DNA of 64,000 nt from UBA1765 sp045629945 (GTDB taxonomy: Bacteria; Fibrobacterota; Fibrobacteria; Fibrobacterales; Fibrobacteraceae), in the NCBI GenBank assembly GCA_045629945.1, contig JAZQSE010000029.1, forward strand, positions 10,135 to 74,134, read 5' to 3'. The position numbers and the translations under genes are program-made. Shown here in pieces: positions 42,118 to 51,716 of this stretch (position 1 is its first letter; each line of letters starts with the position of its first letter). Below the pieces are notes generated by a model that did not search any database, was not told the DNA's origin, and was given only the letters and a program-made list of their open reading frames with translations.

Positions 42118-42133
42118 CAAAAACACTCTCAAT

Positions 42134-42895
42134 TTAAAGACTTCGAACTCTTTTTACAAAATTCCGACTTACAGGAATTGCAGTCCTTGCTTTATCTTTC
42201 AGAACAACACACAAACGCCCAACATCTCCTCTTTGAATTTCTGCAATATAATCTATTGCTAAAAGATGTGCTCGATGGACTCGAACAAATTCTTGAGGAT
42301 CTAGCTTTTTTTCTAATTCAATCAAAGGGACATCAATAACATATTGGCTCGTTGGCGTATAAATTACAGTATACTTGTCTTCACTTTTAAAACGCACAAT
42401 TTCATCAACAGGAACCAGCACAATTTTTTCACCAATTCGAACTTGAATGCGTTGCATATATTGGTTACTAAAACGAGCAAGAACTTGATTTAATTTTTCC
42501 CAAAAAGGCCCTATAGGTTCTTGTGTAACAGAAGGACGGAGCGCACGGATTTTTTCTATCGTTTTTTGCAGACGTTCTTCAGCAATAGGTTTTAGCAAAT
42601 AATCTACAACATCTTCTTCAAAAGAATTCAACGCATAATTATCATACGCTGTGGTGAATACAATAAAGAAGTCTTCATCTTGAATTTCTTGAAGCATTTC
42701 AAAAGCATTTTTATCTGGCAATTGAATATCAAGAAAAACTAAATCTGGCTTTAATTCTTTAATTTTTTCTACAGCTTGCATTGCCGAAGAAGCTTCTCCT
42801 ACAATTTCAATATCTTCTGGATATGCCTCTAAAAGAGAACGCATACGGATTCTGGCAAGCGGTTCATCATCTATTATCAATGTTTTACAAGCCAT
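42134..42895 (-). CDS. LytTR-type response regulator (orphan)
   Basis: A 253-residue regulator: a receiver domain (about 4-120; DDEP at 9-12, phospho-acceptor Asp56 in VFLDIQLP, the switch Thr in FTTAYDNYA, Lys in LLKPI) followed by a LytTR DNA-binding domain (about 147-250; VDEIVRFKSEDKYTVIYT, FVRVHRAHLLAID). No histidine kinase lies nearby, so its partner is elsewhere. The ATG is preceded by GGAGAAATAAT and lies directly after the NlpE-like lipoprotein gene. Confidence 0.95.
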   Translation of the reverse strand: MACKTLIIDDEPLARIRMRSLLEAYPEDIEIVGEASSAMQAVEKIKELKPDLVFLDIQLPDKNAFEMLQEIQDEDFFIVFTTAYDNYALNSFEEDVVDYLLKPIAEERLQKTIEKIRALRPSVTQEPIGPFWEKLNQVLARFSNQYMQRIQVRIGEKIVLVPVDEIVRFKSEDKYTVIYTPTSQYVIDVPLIELEKKLDPQEFVRVHRAHLLAIDYIAEIQRGDVGRLCVVLKDKARTAIPVSRNFVKRVRSL

Positions 42896-42896
42896 A

Positions 42897-43325
42897 TTAT
42901 TTCTCCACAGTTTTCAACATTCTAAAGAGTGTATAAAAATTACTGTCAGCATCTAAAAACGGTTCTCCAGTAGGATTAAAAAAAACATATTGTAAATCAC
43001 TGGTTTGTTTAAACTTCCATACTTTTGCAGAAGATTTAAATTTAAAAATCAAAACACTTGATGAATCTTGATAAGTTAAAGTGTCTAAACGCGTTTCTAA
43101 AGAATCATACACAATTCTTTCTGTTAAAAAAGCATTCCCTATGGAATCTAATTGTAATTGAATCTGATGTGCCTTAGCATTTTCTAATGGTAATCGACCA
43201 GCATAAAGACCGGCAAAACCTTTAGGCTTTTCTATTTCAGGCAAATCAGGAAGAGCTTGCTTTTCTTCTGAAGAACAGGCAAAAAACAACAAGGAAACTA
43301 TTGAGCAAAAGAAAATCTTTTTCAT
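42897..43325 (-). CDS. NlpE-like lipoprotein
   Basis: A 142-residue lipoprotein: leader KKIFFCSIVSLLFFACSS with the lipobox cysteine, then a single sandwich domain whose opening GLYAGRLPLENAKAHQIQLQ resembles the N-terminal domain of NlpE (copper-stress and envelope-stress lipoproteins); the CXXC of E. coli NlpE is missing. The fold assignment is tentative. It is followed immediately by the LytTR regulator, so a sensing link to that regulator is possible but inferred. ATG 43325 is preferred over one nine bases earlier. Confidence 0.6.
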   Translation of the reverse strand: MKKIFFCSIVSLLFFACSSEEKQALPDLPEIEKPKGFAGLYAGRLPLENAKAHQIQLQLDSIGNAFLTERIVYDSLETRLDTLTYQDSSSVLIFKFKSSAKVWKFKQTSDLQYVFFNPTGEPFLDADSNFYTLFRMLKTVEK

Positions 43326-43388
43326 TGAATACAATGTAGTAAAAAAGATTTTCTCTTTTTTGTAGTTGTAAAAAAATCGGACAGCCGT

Positions 43389-44276
43389 TTATTTTTTCAA
43401 GACAATACGAAAACCGCGATTATAAAGCGCTTCTTCAGGCAAGGCTTTTTCTCTATTATCGCTAGCAAGTTCAACTAACGACGAAGACCAAGAACCGCCA
43501 CGGAAAACGCGTTCAGACCCCTTCTCAGGACCTCTAGGATTTTCTTCAAAAGACACCCCTGAATAAGCTGAATACCAATCTTCAGTCCATTCAGAAACAT
43601 TTCCAGCCATATCATAAAGTCCATAAGCATTAGGCAAAAAACTACCAACAGGCGTCACTCCAGTCTCAGAATAATAATTTGCATACAGATGAGTTTTATC
43701 AGAAGCACCCCAATAATACTTTGTAGAAGTCCCTGCTCGAATGGCTATTTCCCATTCAGCTTCTCTTGGTAAGCGAATAGTTGAATCTAACGAAAGAATT
43801 TTTAAATTCAGTAAAACACCAGCAGTTCCCACAGAAGAATAAACATAATTTGTATCTAATCCATACGCTTTAGAAAGAGCATTACAAAAACGAACGGCAT
43901 CATACCAAGAAACATTCGTTACTGGCAAAGAATCACCTTCTTTTTTTTGCGTTGGTAAATCTAAATAGGTTGCATATTGTTTTTGCGTAATTTCTGTTTC
44001 TAAAATTTGAAAAGGCGAAACCGTTACTTCTGTTACTCCACGAATAAATTGTGATTTCGGAATAGAAACCCATTTCATTCCTAAAGAATCTTCAATATTC
44101 TCTTGTGCAGAAGATGATGACAAAGAAGGTTCTACAGAAGAACTATTTGCAGAGCCATTCCCTTCTGGCGTAAAATTTTCTAATTCTTCTGAAGAAGAAA
44201 CTGTATTTGAACAAGCATTCACAAGAAGTAAAATGCAAGCAAAAGAAAGAAAAAACCAAATGCTATTCTTTCTCAT
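43389..44276 (-). CDS. Lipoprotein with formylglycine-enzyme (SUMF1) fold, non-catalytic
   Basis: A 295-residue lipoprotein: leader ending LLLVNACSN, a Ser-rich linker (about 24-62), then a FGE-sulfatase fold (about 68-293: KSQFIRGV, ITQKQYATYL, PVTNVSWYDAVRFCNALS, RLPREAEWEIAIRAG, YGLYDMAGNVSEWTEDWY, VFRGGSW, RGFRIVL). The copper/thiol cysteines of true formylglycine-generating enzyme are absent in the final part (GGSWSSSLVELASDNRE), so it is probably a structural or binding member. Such proteins are common as surface lipoproteins in Fibrobacter-like bacteria. Confidence 0.85.
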   Translation of the reverse strand: MRKNSIWFFLSFACILLLVNACSNTVSSSEELENFTPEGNGSANSSSVEPSLSSSSAQENIEDSLGMKWVSIPKSQFIRGVTEVTVSPFQILETEITQKQYATYLDLPTQKKEGDSLPVTNVSWYDAVRFCNALSKAYGLDTNYVYSSVGTAGVLLNLKILSLDSTIRLPREAEWEIAIRAGTSTKYYWGASDKTHLYANYYSETGVTPVGSFLPNAYGLYDMAGNVSEWTEDWYSAYSGVSFEENPRGPEKGSERVFRGGSWSSSLVELASDNREKALPEEALYNRGFRIVLKK

Positions 44277-44285
44277 AAAATCCTC

Positions 44286-47200
44286 TTAACGAATAACTCC
44301 TAAGCGATATATTTTCTTCTTTGTCTTTCCACTTTCAAAATGAACTTTCAGGCGAACAGTATAAACATCACTTCCTAAGGCAGATAAGTCTATAGCATCC
44401 CATTGGTTCATTCCTTTTTTCGGATATAACATTTTTTCCTTGCGGACACAAAGACCTGTTATGTCAAAAATTTCAATTGTTGCATATTCTGCATCAGAAC
44501 CTATTTCAAAACGAGATTTTGCATTACCACCCCTGACAGGGTTTGGATACATATAAAAATCTTTGATTTCATCTTTGTCTTTTTCTGAAACAGGTTCTTT
44601 TAAAATAGAAGCATCAAACCACGCATTGCGTTCATTTCCGTTCCCAGGCATAGCCCAATTAGTATTTCTTTCCTTAGCACCTGATAAGCGGAAAGCGGCT
44701 ACATTATTTCTATGAAAGGCATATAACTCAAGACCTTTAAGTGAATCAATCGCATTACCAACCAAAATAGTCATGGGTTGAATGGTATCTCCATATTCAA
44801 AGGTGCCAGCTTGTAAAGGGAATTGCTTGTCCAACATTTTACCTTTACCTGTAAATGCATACAACAAGCCGCCTGGTGCCGGAGCTAAAATTTCTGGCAA
44901 TGAATCACCAGCAACATCTACCAATAACGGGTCTGTAGAAAATTCATATTCCGAAAGCCCTCTGGTAAAACGAGCAGGGAAACCCGGAAGAGCTATGCCT
45001 CGGGAATCAACAGCATACACTTTATTATCTCCAAGAAAAACAGCATCTGGCAAGCCATCGCCTTGTAAATCAGCAATAGCTATCGGCGAAGTTTCATGAT
45101 AATTCAAACCTTCTTGTGATGCACCTCTGTCATATTGTCTTGGAGTTGAAAGTAGTGAAAGTGAATCCCCTACTTTTACAAAAGTTCCATAGCCTTTACT
45201 TCCAAGAACAAAAACTTCTGAAATGCCATCTCTATCAAAATCAGAACAAGCCACTCGGAATTTTTGATTCTTCGGTGAAAGAACACCCTTCACATTTTGC
45301 GGTAATTGAAAATTCTTTTTATTGCCTTCTAAATCACTCACAAATAATTTCCCTGTTTTACCTGCAACTACAAATTGTAATTTTTCATCTTTACAAATTG
45401 CCAAATCTTCTGCAAAAAAATCTTCAGGGAAATCTATTGTTTCTTTTAAAGTCCATTTACCAGAAACTGGATAAAATTGTAATTGCTTTTTAGTTGCAAA
45501 AAAAACAAGAGAATCTATAATCACCGGACCAATCAATGGATCTTGGATTTTTACCACTTCTGAACTTGGGCGCACTAAATCCAAATCAGAGAATAACTCA
45601 GTCCGAACCATTTTATTCTTATGTAACGAGACAATGACATTATTAGTGGAAGCCATGCCAATTAATTCACCAAAATGTCCTAATCTATAAAGAGGTTGTT
45701 CTTTAACGGAATCTTTTTCAGAAACAAGAGAAAGAGAAACCGATGTATCCGATTCTACCAAAGGTTCGCCAAAAGCAGAAATAGCCTGAAGTGTGCCATT
45801 TTCACTTCCAAATACTAACAACCGTTCTCCATCTCTACCAAGCATTGATGATGGATAATCGGCTAAAACGGCTGCTCTTGGGAAAGAATTCAGACCAACA
45901 GATTTTGGAAATTCTCCTGATGGTAAAGAAAGATCTTCAAATGCTATAGTCACTGAAATTACGGGAGAAGCAAAGTTCAAAACACTATCTCCCATAAAAG
46001 AATTTGCATTCTTTTCTTTTCTGAATTCTTTTGGCAAAGACGCTGTTATTTGAATTCCTGTATAACCACCCTGAACCGTTGCGGTATTACCAAAGCCATT
46101 TGGCTTAATCGTAAATACGGTATCAAAAACGGAATCTTTTTTCACACGCAAATGCGGAATAATGTCTGTTCCAGAACCATAATCAAATGCATCTTGCCCT
46201 AAAGCATTTTTAAATGTTTTTCCAACTGTCAATAATCCATCGGCTTCTACCAATGAAATGCCAAATTGATGATCACGCAAAGTATCTCCGCCCCAGAAAT
46301 TAGTGACTCCATAAGGCAAAGATTCTTTTAAATACCATTCATTTATTTTCCATACAACAATTCCTGAAGCCGGCAAAACAGCATCATAAGAGGATGAACC
46401 AACAATTATTCCCTTCGCTTTGCGCGTATTCTTTTTACACTTACCTTTTGTACAAATACTGTCTTCAAAAACCAAAGAAAGACTATCTACAGGGAGCATT
46501 TTTGAAACAATTGTAGAATCATCAGAATCACCACTCAAAAATATTTCAACTTCACCTTTTAATGAGGTAGAACGCTGTCTATTTTCTATCAATAAATATT
46601 CATTGGCGCTCAATGGAACTTTTACAATTTCTGTTCCTGTATGAGAACCGGCTGCAGAAATATCAACTGTTAATGATTGGCCGTATTTAGGAGTTACTTC
46701 TTTTACCGAAGACCAGCCCATATATGCTCTTAACCAGGCCGAAGGCAAAACCGGGAAAAAACCATTCCCCGCATTATACCCGGCAAAATCCATCATATCA
46801 AAATAGCCTAATCTTGAAATTCCTTTTACTACATCGTATGTATTAGGCATTCCAAGTGCGCGTCCAACCTGATTTACAAGAATACCATTAACACCCCAAT
46901 TTAAGCCATCTTGCGAAGCCGTTTCACTCACAACCATCACTTCTTTCAATGTATCAATTACAGAGCCTTCAAAAACAATTCCTCGGACTGAATCTCCTTC
47001 AGAAAGCCCGACAGAATCAGGAGGCAAATAACTCCAGTAATCAGCATTTACAAAAACATCCATAAAATCACCTGGAGTATCAGCGCCATTTGTTCCTAAA
47101 GAACCGCCATCAACTAAACGACTAGCTCCCGCATGCAAAATCATATAAGCTCTGCGAGTATTTTCATTTTTTGACAAAGGAATTTTAAATGGTGAATTTT

Positions 47201-47651
47201 CAGATTGATGAGCTTTTTTCAAGGCATCAAAAACAAATGTCATATAATCACGACTGCGCGCTTCATCAAAATCAGCTACTTTTTCATCATCCCGTTTTGC
47301 CGTTCTATTATAATCGATAATGAATTTATCTAGCTGATAAGCGCTTTTCCCCGTTTCAGGAAACATTCTGAATTTTATTGCTTGTTTTCCATTACTCGCC
47401 ACTTTAAAATAATCATTCACAAAATCAAAATGTTTACGCCAATACGCGACAGTTCCTCGTCTGCCCGAAGGATCCAAACTATAATTTTCTGATATTTCTC
47501 CAGAATCAAAAAGTCCTGTTCCTGTTGTTAAAGAATTATCCGTTTTTTCTTCTTTAAACTCTACACGAAGAACAAATACTTCTAAAGTATCTACAGCAAA
47601 AGCAAATCCTGTAAACCATAAAAACAAGCTAAAAAACAAAATCCTTTTCAT
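44286..47651 (-). CDS. Very large secreted M6-like protein with destroyed zinc site, FG-GAP repeats and sorting tail
   Basis: An 1121-residue protein. Signal peptide (about 1-19). Residues about 25-350 match the M6 (immune-inhibitor-A-like) metalloprotease fold: YFKVASNGKQ, and GRALGMPNTYDV ... LGYFDMMDFAGYN ... PSAWLRAYMGW ... YLLIENRQRS. The zinc motif, normally HExGH, reads NQVGR (residues 260-264; His, Glu and His all replaced), so it cannot be an active protease of that class. The middle (about 590-1000) has FG-GAP/integrin-alpha-like beta-propeller features (VACSDFDRDGISEVFV, IADLQGDGLPDAVFLG). The C-terminus (about 1035-1121: DFYMYPNPVRGG, IEIFDITG, YTVRLKV) is a type IX secretion-like sorting domain. 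Probably surface-displayed. Confidence 0.85.
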   Translation of the reverse strand: MKRILFFSLFLWFTGFAFAVDTLEVFVLRVEFKEEKTDNSLTTGTGLFDSGEISENYSLDPSGRRGTVAYWRKHFDFVNDYFKVASNGKQAIKFRMFPETGKSAYQLDKFIIDYNRTAKRDDEKVADFDEARSRDYMTFVFDALKKAHQSENSPFKIPLSKNENTRRAYMILHAGASRLVDGGSLGTNGADTPGDFMDVFVNADYWSYLPPDSVGLSEGDSVRGIVFEGSVIDTLKEVMVVSETASQDGLNWGVNGILVNQVGRALGMPNTYDVVKGISRLGYFDMMDFAGYNAGNGFFPVLPSAWLRAYMGWSSVKEVTPKYGQSLTVDISAAGSHTGTEIVKVPLSANEYLLIENRQRSTSLKGEVEIFLSGDSDDSTIVSKMLPVDSLSLVFEDSICTKGKCKKNTRKAKGIIVGSSSYDAVLPASGIVVWKINEWYLKESLPYGVTNFWGGDTLRDHQFGISLVEADGLLTVGKTFKNALGQDAFDYGSGTDIIPHLRVKKDSVFDTVFTIKPNGFGNTATVQGGYTGIQITASLPKEFRKEKNANSFMGDSVLNFASPVISVTIAFEDLSLPSGEFPKSVGLNSFPRAAVLADYPSSMLGRDGERLLVFGSENGTLQAISAFGEPLVESDTSVSLSLVSEKDSVKEQPLYRLGHFGELIGMASTNNVIVSLHKNKMVRTELFSDLDLVRPSSEVVKIQDPLIGPVIIDSLVFFATKKQLQFYPVSGKWTLKETIDFPEDFFAEDLAICKDEKLQFVVAGKTGKLFVSDLEGNKKNFQLPQNVKGVLSPKNQKFRVACSDFDRDGISEVFVLGSKGYGTFVKVGDSLSLLSTPRQYDRGASQEGLNYHETSPIAIADLQGDGLPDAVFLGDNKVYAVDSRGIALPGFPARFTRGLSEYEFSTDPLLVDVAGDSLPEILAPAPGGLLYAFTGKGKMLDKQFPLQAGTFEYGDTIQPMTILVGNAIDSLKGLELYAFHRNNVAAFRLSGAKERNTNWAMPGNGNERNAWFDASILKEPVSEKDKDEIKDFYMYPNPVRGGNAKSRFEIGSDAEYATIEIFDITGLCVRKEKMLYPKKGMNQWDAIDLSALGSDVYTVRLKVHFESGKTKKKIYRLGVIR

Positions 47652-47663
47652 AAATTCCTCAAA

Positions 47664-48344
47664 TCAAATTTTTTGATAACCTAATGGAATAGGAAGTTTC
47701 CAAATACCAGAATTCCAGGTAACATCTGTTCTTATCTTTTTCACTTTTATTCTTAAATATTCTTTGCCCTTTTGCAATATTAAAATTTCAGGCCACTTGA
47801 AATAAACTCGTTCAAAACCTTTTTCAAGCCAAACCACTTTTCCTTGCTCTTCATAAAAAGAAAAAGGTATTCCTGTTTCTTCTTTTGCTTGAACAACCCG
47901 GCCATTTAAAGAATCCACACTCTTAATTTCTGTATAGGTTCTAGGCAAAATACGTTGTTCAAAAAACGAAGCCACCTGATGAATATTTACCAAAGGAAAT
48001 TCACTATTTCCAATCATTCCAACTAAATAACCGTTTCCTTGCAAATAAGTTCTCTCTGTCGGAAACACAATATTCCATAAAGAATCAGTCCATAAAAGCG
48101 AAGCCACCCCTATTCCCATTGGGCCACTTAATTCCAAACGATAACGCTTTTCAGGGACCGAAAACAAAACGGCTGAAAATTTTTGCCATCCGCCTTCTGG
48201 TTTCTGAAATTCTAAAGAAAATGAAGCTCGCAAACTATCAAGTGATTGGCTAGAAACAAGAGATGGCGAAGAAGTCCTAGCACTAGAAGCACAACCTTCC
48301 AGAAAAATCAAAAACAAACAAGAAATTACTAAAAGCCGAAACAT
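47664..48344 (-). CDS. LolB-like outer-membrane lipoprotein
   Basis: A 226-residue lipoprotein: leader FRLLVISCLFLIFLEGCAS with the lipobox cysteine, then a half-barrel-type domain resembling the LolA/LolB fold (SLDSLRASFSLEFQKPEGGW, RLELSGPMGIGVASLLWTDS, YFKWPEILIL). LolB inserts lipoproteins into the outer membrane; this member is too diverged to be sure. I start at ATG 48344 (AGAGAGAATAAA upstream) instead of one 33 bases earlier. It lies between the TPR lipoprotein and the large M6-like gene. Confidence 0.62.
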   Translation of the reverse strand: MFRLLVISCLFLIFLEGCASSARTSSPSLVSSQSLDSLRASFSLEFQKPEGGWQKFSAVLFSVPEKRYRLELSGPMGIGVASLLWTDSLWNIVFPTERTYLQGNGYLVGMIGNSEFPLVNIHQVASFFEQRILPRTYTEIKSVDSLNGRVVQAKEETGIPFSFYEEQGKVVWLEKGFERVYFKWPEILILQKGKEYLRIKVKKIRTDVTWNSGIWKLPIPLGYQKI

Positions 48345-48377
48345 TTTATTCTCTCTTAAAAACGCCCGGTTTTTCAT

Positions 48378-50240
48378 TTATGGTTTCTTTTTTTGTGGGA
48401 ATTTGGCATTAGGATGCTTGGGTTCAAGTTCTCCTAATTTTATAAAGCATTCATTTGCCATTTCTTTGTTGCCAAGAGCATCTAGAACTTGGCCCAAATG
48501 ATTCCAATAATCATGTTCTTGTAAAAACGAAGAATCTAAAGCAACTGCTTCTTGTAAAATTTTCAAAGCCTCCTGGTATTTTCCAATTCTATATAAGCCC
48601 CAGGCTTTAGAATCCAAATAAGAAACGTTTTTAGGTTCATATTGCAAAGCGGAATCAACTAAAGCAATACCTTCCAAGACTTCTTGTTCTGAACGATTTC
48701 TATCAATTAAGGAATAACCTAAAAAATTCATTACCAAATGATCTTGAGGATTTTTCTTTAAAATTTCGCGGAATGCAGCAAAAGCTTCATCATACCTTTT
48801 TAAACGTTCTAATAAAGAAGCTTTCAAAAAAATCATTCTTTCAGACGTTGAATCTATTGCAAGATAAGTTTCTACACTTTTTAAAGCATTCCCATAAAGA
48901 ATCGCAGAAGAATCTGGGGCAGAGAAAATCACTTTATAAGCAGAACCTGAATATATATCAGCAGCAAATGTCAATAACGCTAAATAAGAATGGTCTTTTA
49001 ATAATGAATCATTTTTTTCTGGTTCTGCTTTTTGTTTTTCAAAATTTGTTTTTTGTTTTTCAAGTAAAACATCTAAATAAGAAATCAATTTCTGATTTTC
49101 TTTGTAAGTCATGTAAAGTACTAAACGATCGCGCCAAAAAGATTCTGATTCTAAAGAATCGGCTTGTTCCATATAATGCATCGCTTTAAGAGAGTCATTT
49201 TTAGTTCTTGCAATTACAGATAAATTCGCATAAGCCCTAGCAGCCACAGTGGAATCTTTTGTAATTGCAGAAAAATAAACCTCGGCAGAATCAAGTTCAC
49301 CTAATAATCTAGATGTCACTCCTTTATAAAAAAGTATCGTTGGCGTTTTAGAAGAATCACCTTGTTCTGCAATATATGAATTTAAAACCGTTTTACTTTC
49401 TTGCACTTTTTGCACATCTAATAAATGAGAAATATAAAGCAAAACAACACTTGAATCTGTTGGTAAAGCCTTGTACAATCGATTCGCAACAGAACCAACG
49501 CTATCTAACATTTGTTTTGATTCATAATAATTGATTTTTTCTAAAAGAAATTCTTTTTCTTTTGTTGCATTAAAAGCATTTTCTAAAAGAACTAAAAATG
49601 ACGAATCTTGGTTATTATCTAAATACAATTGTGCTAAACGCCCAAACATCGGTTTCATATAATTCAATCGAGGAATGAGCATAGCGTAAATCCGCATGAG
49701 TTCTTTTGTATCAACTGGTTGCATCCATTCTAGAAAAAGACTATACTCATACATTTTTATATAATCTTCTTCGTTTTCTTGAATTGCTTTTTGGAAATAT
49801 ATTTTAGCGGAATCTGCTTTTCCTGTTCTCAAGTAAAGAGTTGCAAGTAACCCATATTCAGCACTATTTGCCATTCCCGGATATTTTTTTGCAGGTTCAG
49901 CAACCATTAAAGCTTCGTGAAATAATTTTTTGTCAGCAAGTGCTGAGGCAAAAGTAAAAGCTAAAAAACGATTCGAAGGTTCTGCTTCTTGGGCTTTGCG
50001 CAAAAATTCAAATGCCAAATCATCTTCACCCACATGAATCAGATAAAGATAACGCAAAAAGGCTTCTTGAGCAAGATCTGGGTTTCCCTTAGGCAAGACA
50101 CCAACAGTATCTTTTTTTTCCTTTGAAAGAGTCTCTTGTGGTAATTGTTCTTTTGGAGCTGTTTTAGAAGCAGCACAAGCCGTCAAACTTAAAAGCACGG
50201 CCGATAAAATACAATACCAAATCAGAGATTTACTTTTCAT
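48378..50240 (-). CDS. TPR-repeat lipoprotein
   Basis: A 620-residue lipoprotein: leader YCILSAVLLSLTACAASK, then about twelve tetratricopeptide repeats (for example EDDLAFEFLRKAQEAEPSNR, AEYGLLATLYLRTGKADSAK, DEAFAAFREILKKNPQDHLV, KYQEALKILQEAVALDSSFL). A scaffold for protein-protein contacts on the inner leaflet of the outer membrane or surface. The order PASTA protein, TPR lipoprotein, LolB-like lipoprotein suggests an envelope-assembly cluster, though no exact function can be given. Confidence 0.85.
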   Translation of the reverse strand: MKSKSLIWYCILSAVLLSLTACAASKTAPKEQLPQETLSKEKKDTVGVLPKGNPDLAQEAFLRYLYLIHVGEDDLAFEFLRKAQEAEPSNRFLAFTFASALADKKLFHEALMVAEPAKKYPGMANSAEYGLLATLYLRTGKADSAKIYFQKAIQENEEDYIKMYEYSLFLEWMQPVDTKELMRIYAMLIPRLNYMKPMFGRLAQLYLDNNQDSSFLVLLENAFNATKEKEFLLEKINYYESKQMLDSVGSVANRLYKALPTDSSVVLLYISHLLDVQKVQESKTVLNSYIAEQGDSSKTPTILFYKGVTSRLLGELDSAEVYFSAITKDSTVAARAYANLSVIARTKNDSLKAMHYMEQADSLESESFWRDRLVLYMTYKENQKLISYLDVLLEKQKTNFEKQKAEPEKNDSLLKDHSYLALLTFAADIYSGSAYKVIFSAPDSSAILYGNALKSVETYLAIDSTSERMIFLKASLLERLKRYDEAFAAFREILKKNPQDHLVMNFLGYSLIDRNRSEQEVLEGIALVDSALQYEPKNVSYLDSKAWGLYRIGKYQEALKILQEAVALDSSFLQEHDYWNHLGQVLDALGNKEMANECFIKLGELEPKHPNAKFPQKKKP

Positions 50241-50247
50241 AGCCTAC

Positions 50248-51003
50248 TTAATGTACTATAATCCAATCAATAACAGTACCCGGATTTAAATATTCTCCTG
50301 CTCTAGGAATTTGTGAAATAACAACTCCTGGAACTAAATCTGAGGCTGTATCCTTTTGCACTTTACCCGAGACAAAACCTAATTTTTCTATTTCTTGTTT
50401 AGCGCTATCAAGAGTAAATCCAGAACAATTAGGTAGTAAAACTTTTCCTGTTTTTTCTCCCGCAGAATAAACAACAGAAACCGTATCCCCTATGCGCAAA
50501 ACAGACTTTGCTCTAGGCTCTGTGCGAATAACTACACCACGCGGAATAGACACATGCGCCCCAGGAATTGGCGGGCCTTCTATTAAACCAGCTCTAGTAA
50601 TAGACATCGAAGCCTGCTTTCTGCTTTTCCCACGCAAATCAGGTAAAGTCACTTCTCTTAAGCCTTTACTTTTTGTTAAAAAAACGGTTCTTCCCAATTT
50701 GGCTTCTCTATGAGCAACAGGGTGTTGCACAAGAACAAAACCTTCTGGAATTTCGGAACTATAACGACTTTCAGGAACCCATTCAGAAACAAACCCTGCT
50801 TGTTCTAAAACTTTTACTGCAGAATCTGCTGGAAGACCCGTTACTTCCGGTATATTTCCACGAGAAGCATACCGCCCGGCAAAAATAGGCAAAACAATCA
50901 AATCAATAATAACGGCAACAATAAAGCAAAGAACAACAACCAAAGCCAATGCTTTTAGTACAGGTGATGCTACCAGTTTTTTTAAAAATCCTGGAAAAGC
51001 CAT
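50248..51003 (-). CDS. PASTA-domain membrane protein
   Basis: A 251-residue protein: one membrane helix (about 16-40), then three PASTA domains (about 50-112, 115-185, 188-251), recognised by the repeated G(L/F)xxDSAxxxLxxxGF, PxGxVxxxxPxAxxxxxxGxxV pattern (VTGLPADSAVKVLEQAGF; RGKSRKQASMSITRAGL; CSGFTLDSAKQEIEKLGF). PASTA domains usually bind peptidoglycan stems on kinases or PBPs; here they stand alone on a small anchor. The stop overlaps the start of no other gene; its ATG shares a base with the Crp-gene stop. Confidence 0.9.
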   Translation of the reverse strand: MAFPGFLKKLVASPVLKALALVVVLCFIVAVIIDLIVLPIFAGRYASRGNIPEVTGLPADSAVKVLEQAGFVSEWVPESRYSSEIPEGFVLVQHPVAHREAKLGRTVFLTKSKGLREVTLPDLRGKSRKQASMSITRAGLIEGPPIPGAHVSIPRGVVIRTEPRAKSVLRIGDTVSVVYSAGEKTGKVLLPNCSGFTLDSAKQEIEKLGFVSGKVQKDTASDLVPGVVISQIPRAGEYLNPGTVIDWIIVH

Positions 51004-51713
51004 TACCCTTCTGTCTCCTGTAACAAAGCATTTTCAAAGACAACTATTTCTTTTGAAGTCATTGAAATAGCTCCTTTTTTAATCAACGAAGAACAAACAC
51101 GGCTAACCGTTTCACGAGTAGTTCCAGACATATCGGCTAATTGTTGTTGCGTCGGACGATTTCGGATAACAGTCATCATTTGGCCTTTTTCTGAACGAAC
51201 ACGAACGCCTCGTTCTTCGACCAATGAAAGAATGGTTCTTGCGACTCGACCATACACAGACATCGTAGAAAGTGAACCAATCTGGTGATTTGCTCGGCGA
51301 AGGCGTAAAGCCATTTCTATTAACAAGCCCCGAGCAATGCCAGGTTGTTTTTCTAACAAAGAAAGGAAATCATCGCGCAAAATAATGAGCAATTCTGATT
51401 CTGTAACTGTACGGACAGAAGCTGAACGAGGTTCCCCATCAATCAAAGAAATTTCACCAAAGAAATCCCCTCGACCTAACAATGAAAGAATCGTTTCTCT
51501 ACCATCAACGCCAGAAAGATAAACCTGAACTTCACCAGAAGCTATGATATACAAAGCTTGGAACGAAACATCCTTTTCTAAAATAATCGTTTCATCTCTG
51601 CAAAATTTTTGCAAAACGGTTACAGAAGCAATCTGTTCCAATTCTTCTTCTCCAAGAGCTGAAAATAAATCAACCCCTTTTAACAATTGAAGAATATCTG
51701 GTGAACCTATCAT
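51003..51713 (-). CDS. Crp/Fnr-family transcription regulator
   Basis: A 236-residue regulator: N-terminal cyclic-nucleotide-binding fold (about 15-130; GEVQVYLSGVDGRETIL, GDFFGEISLIDGEPRSASV with the phosphate-binding-cassette RSAS) and C-terminal HTH_CRP winged helix (about 165-225; TQQQLADMSGTTRETVSRVCSSL). The RSASV segment of the pocket suggests cAMP or a related nucleotide could bind; no Fe-S cysteines of Fnr type are seen. It sits four bases after purA and before the PASTA gene. Confidence 0.94.
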   Translation of the reverse strand: MIGSPDILQLLKGVDLFSALGEEELEQIASVTVLQKFCRDETIILEKDVSFQALYIIASGEVQVYLSGVDGRETILSLLGRGDFFGEISLIDGEPRSASVRTVTESELLIILRDDFLSLLEKQPGIARGLLIEMALRLRRANHQIGSLSTMSVYGRVARTILSLVEERGVRVRSEKGQMMTVIRNRPTQQQLADMSGTTRETVSRVCSSLIKKGAISMTSKEIVVFENALLQETEG

Positions 51714-51716
51714 AAG

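Noticed and set aside
43335..43388. A/T hairpin between the SUMF1-fold and NlpE-like genes
   Set aside because: The arms are almost only A and T and too weak to call.
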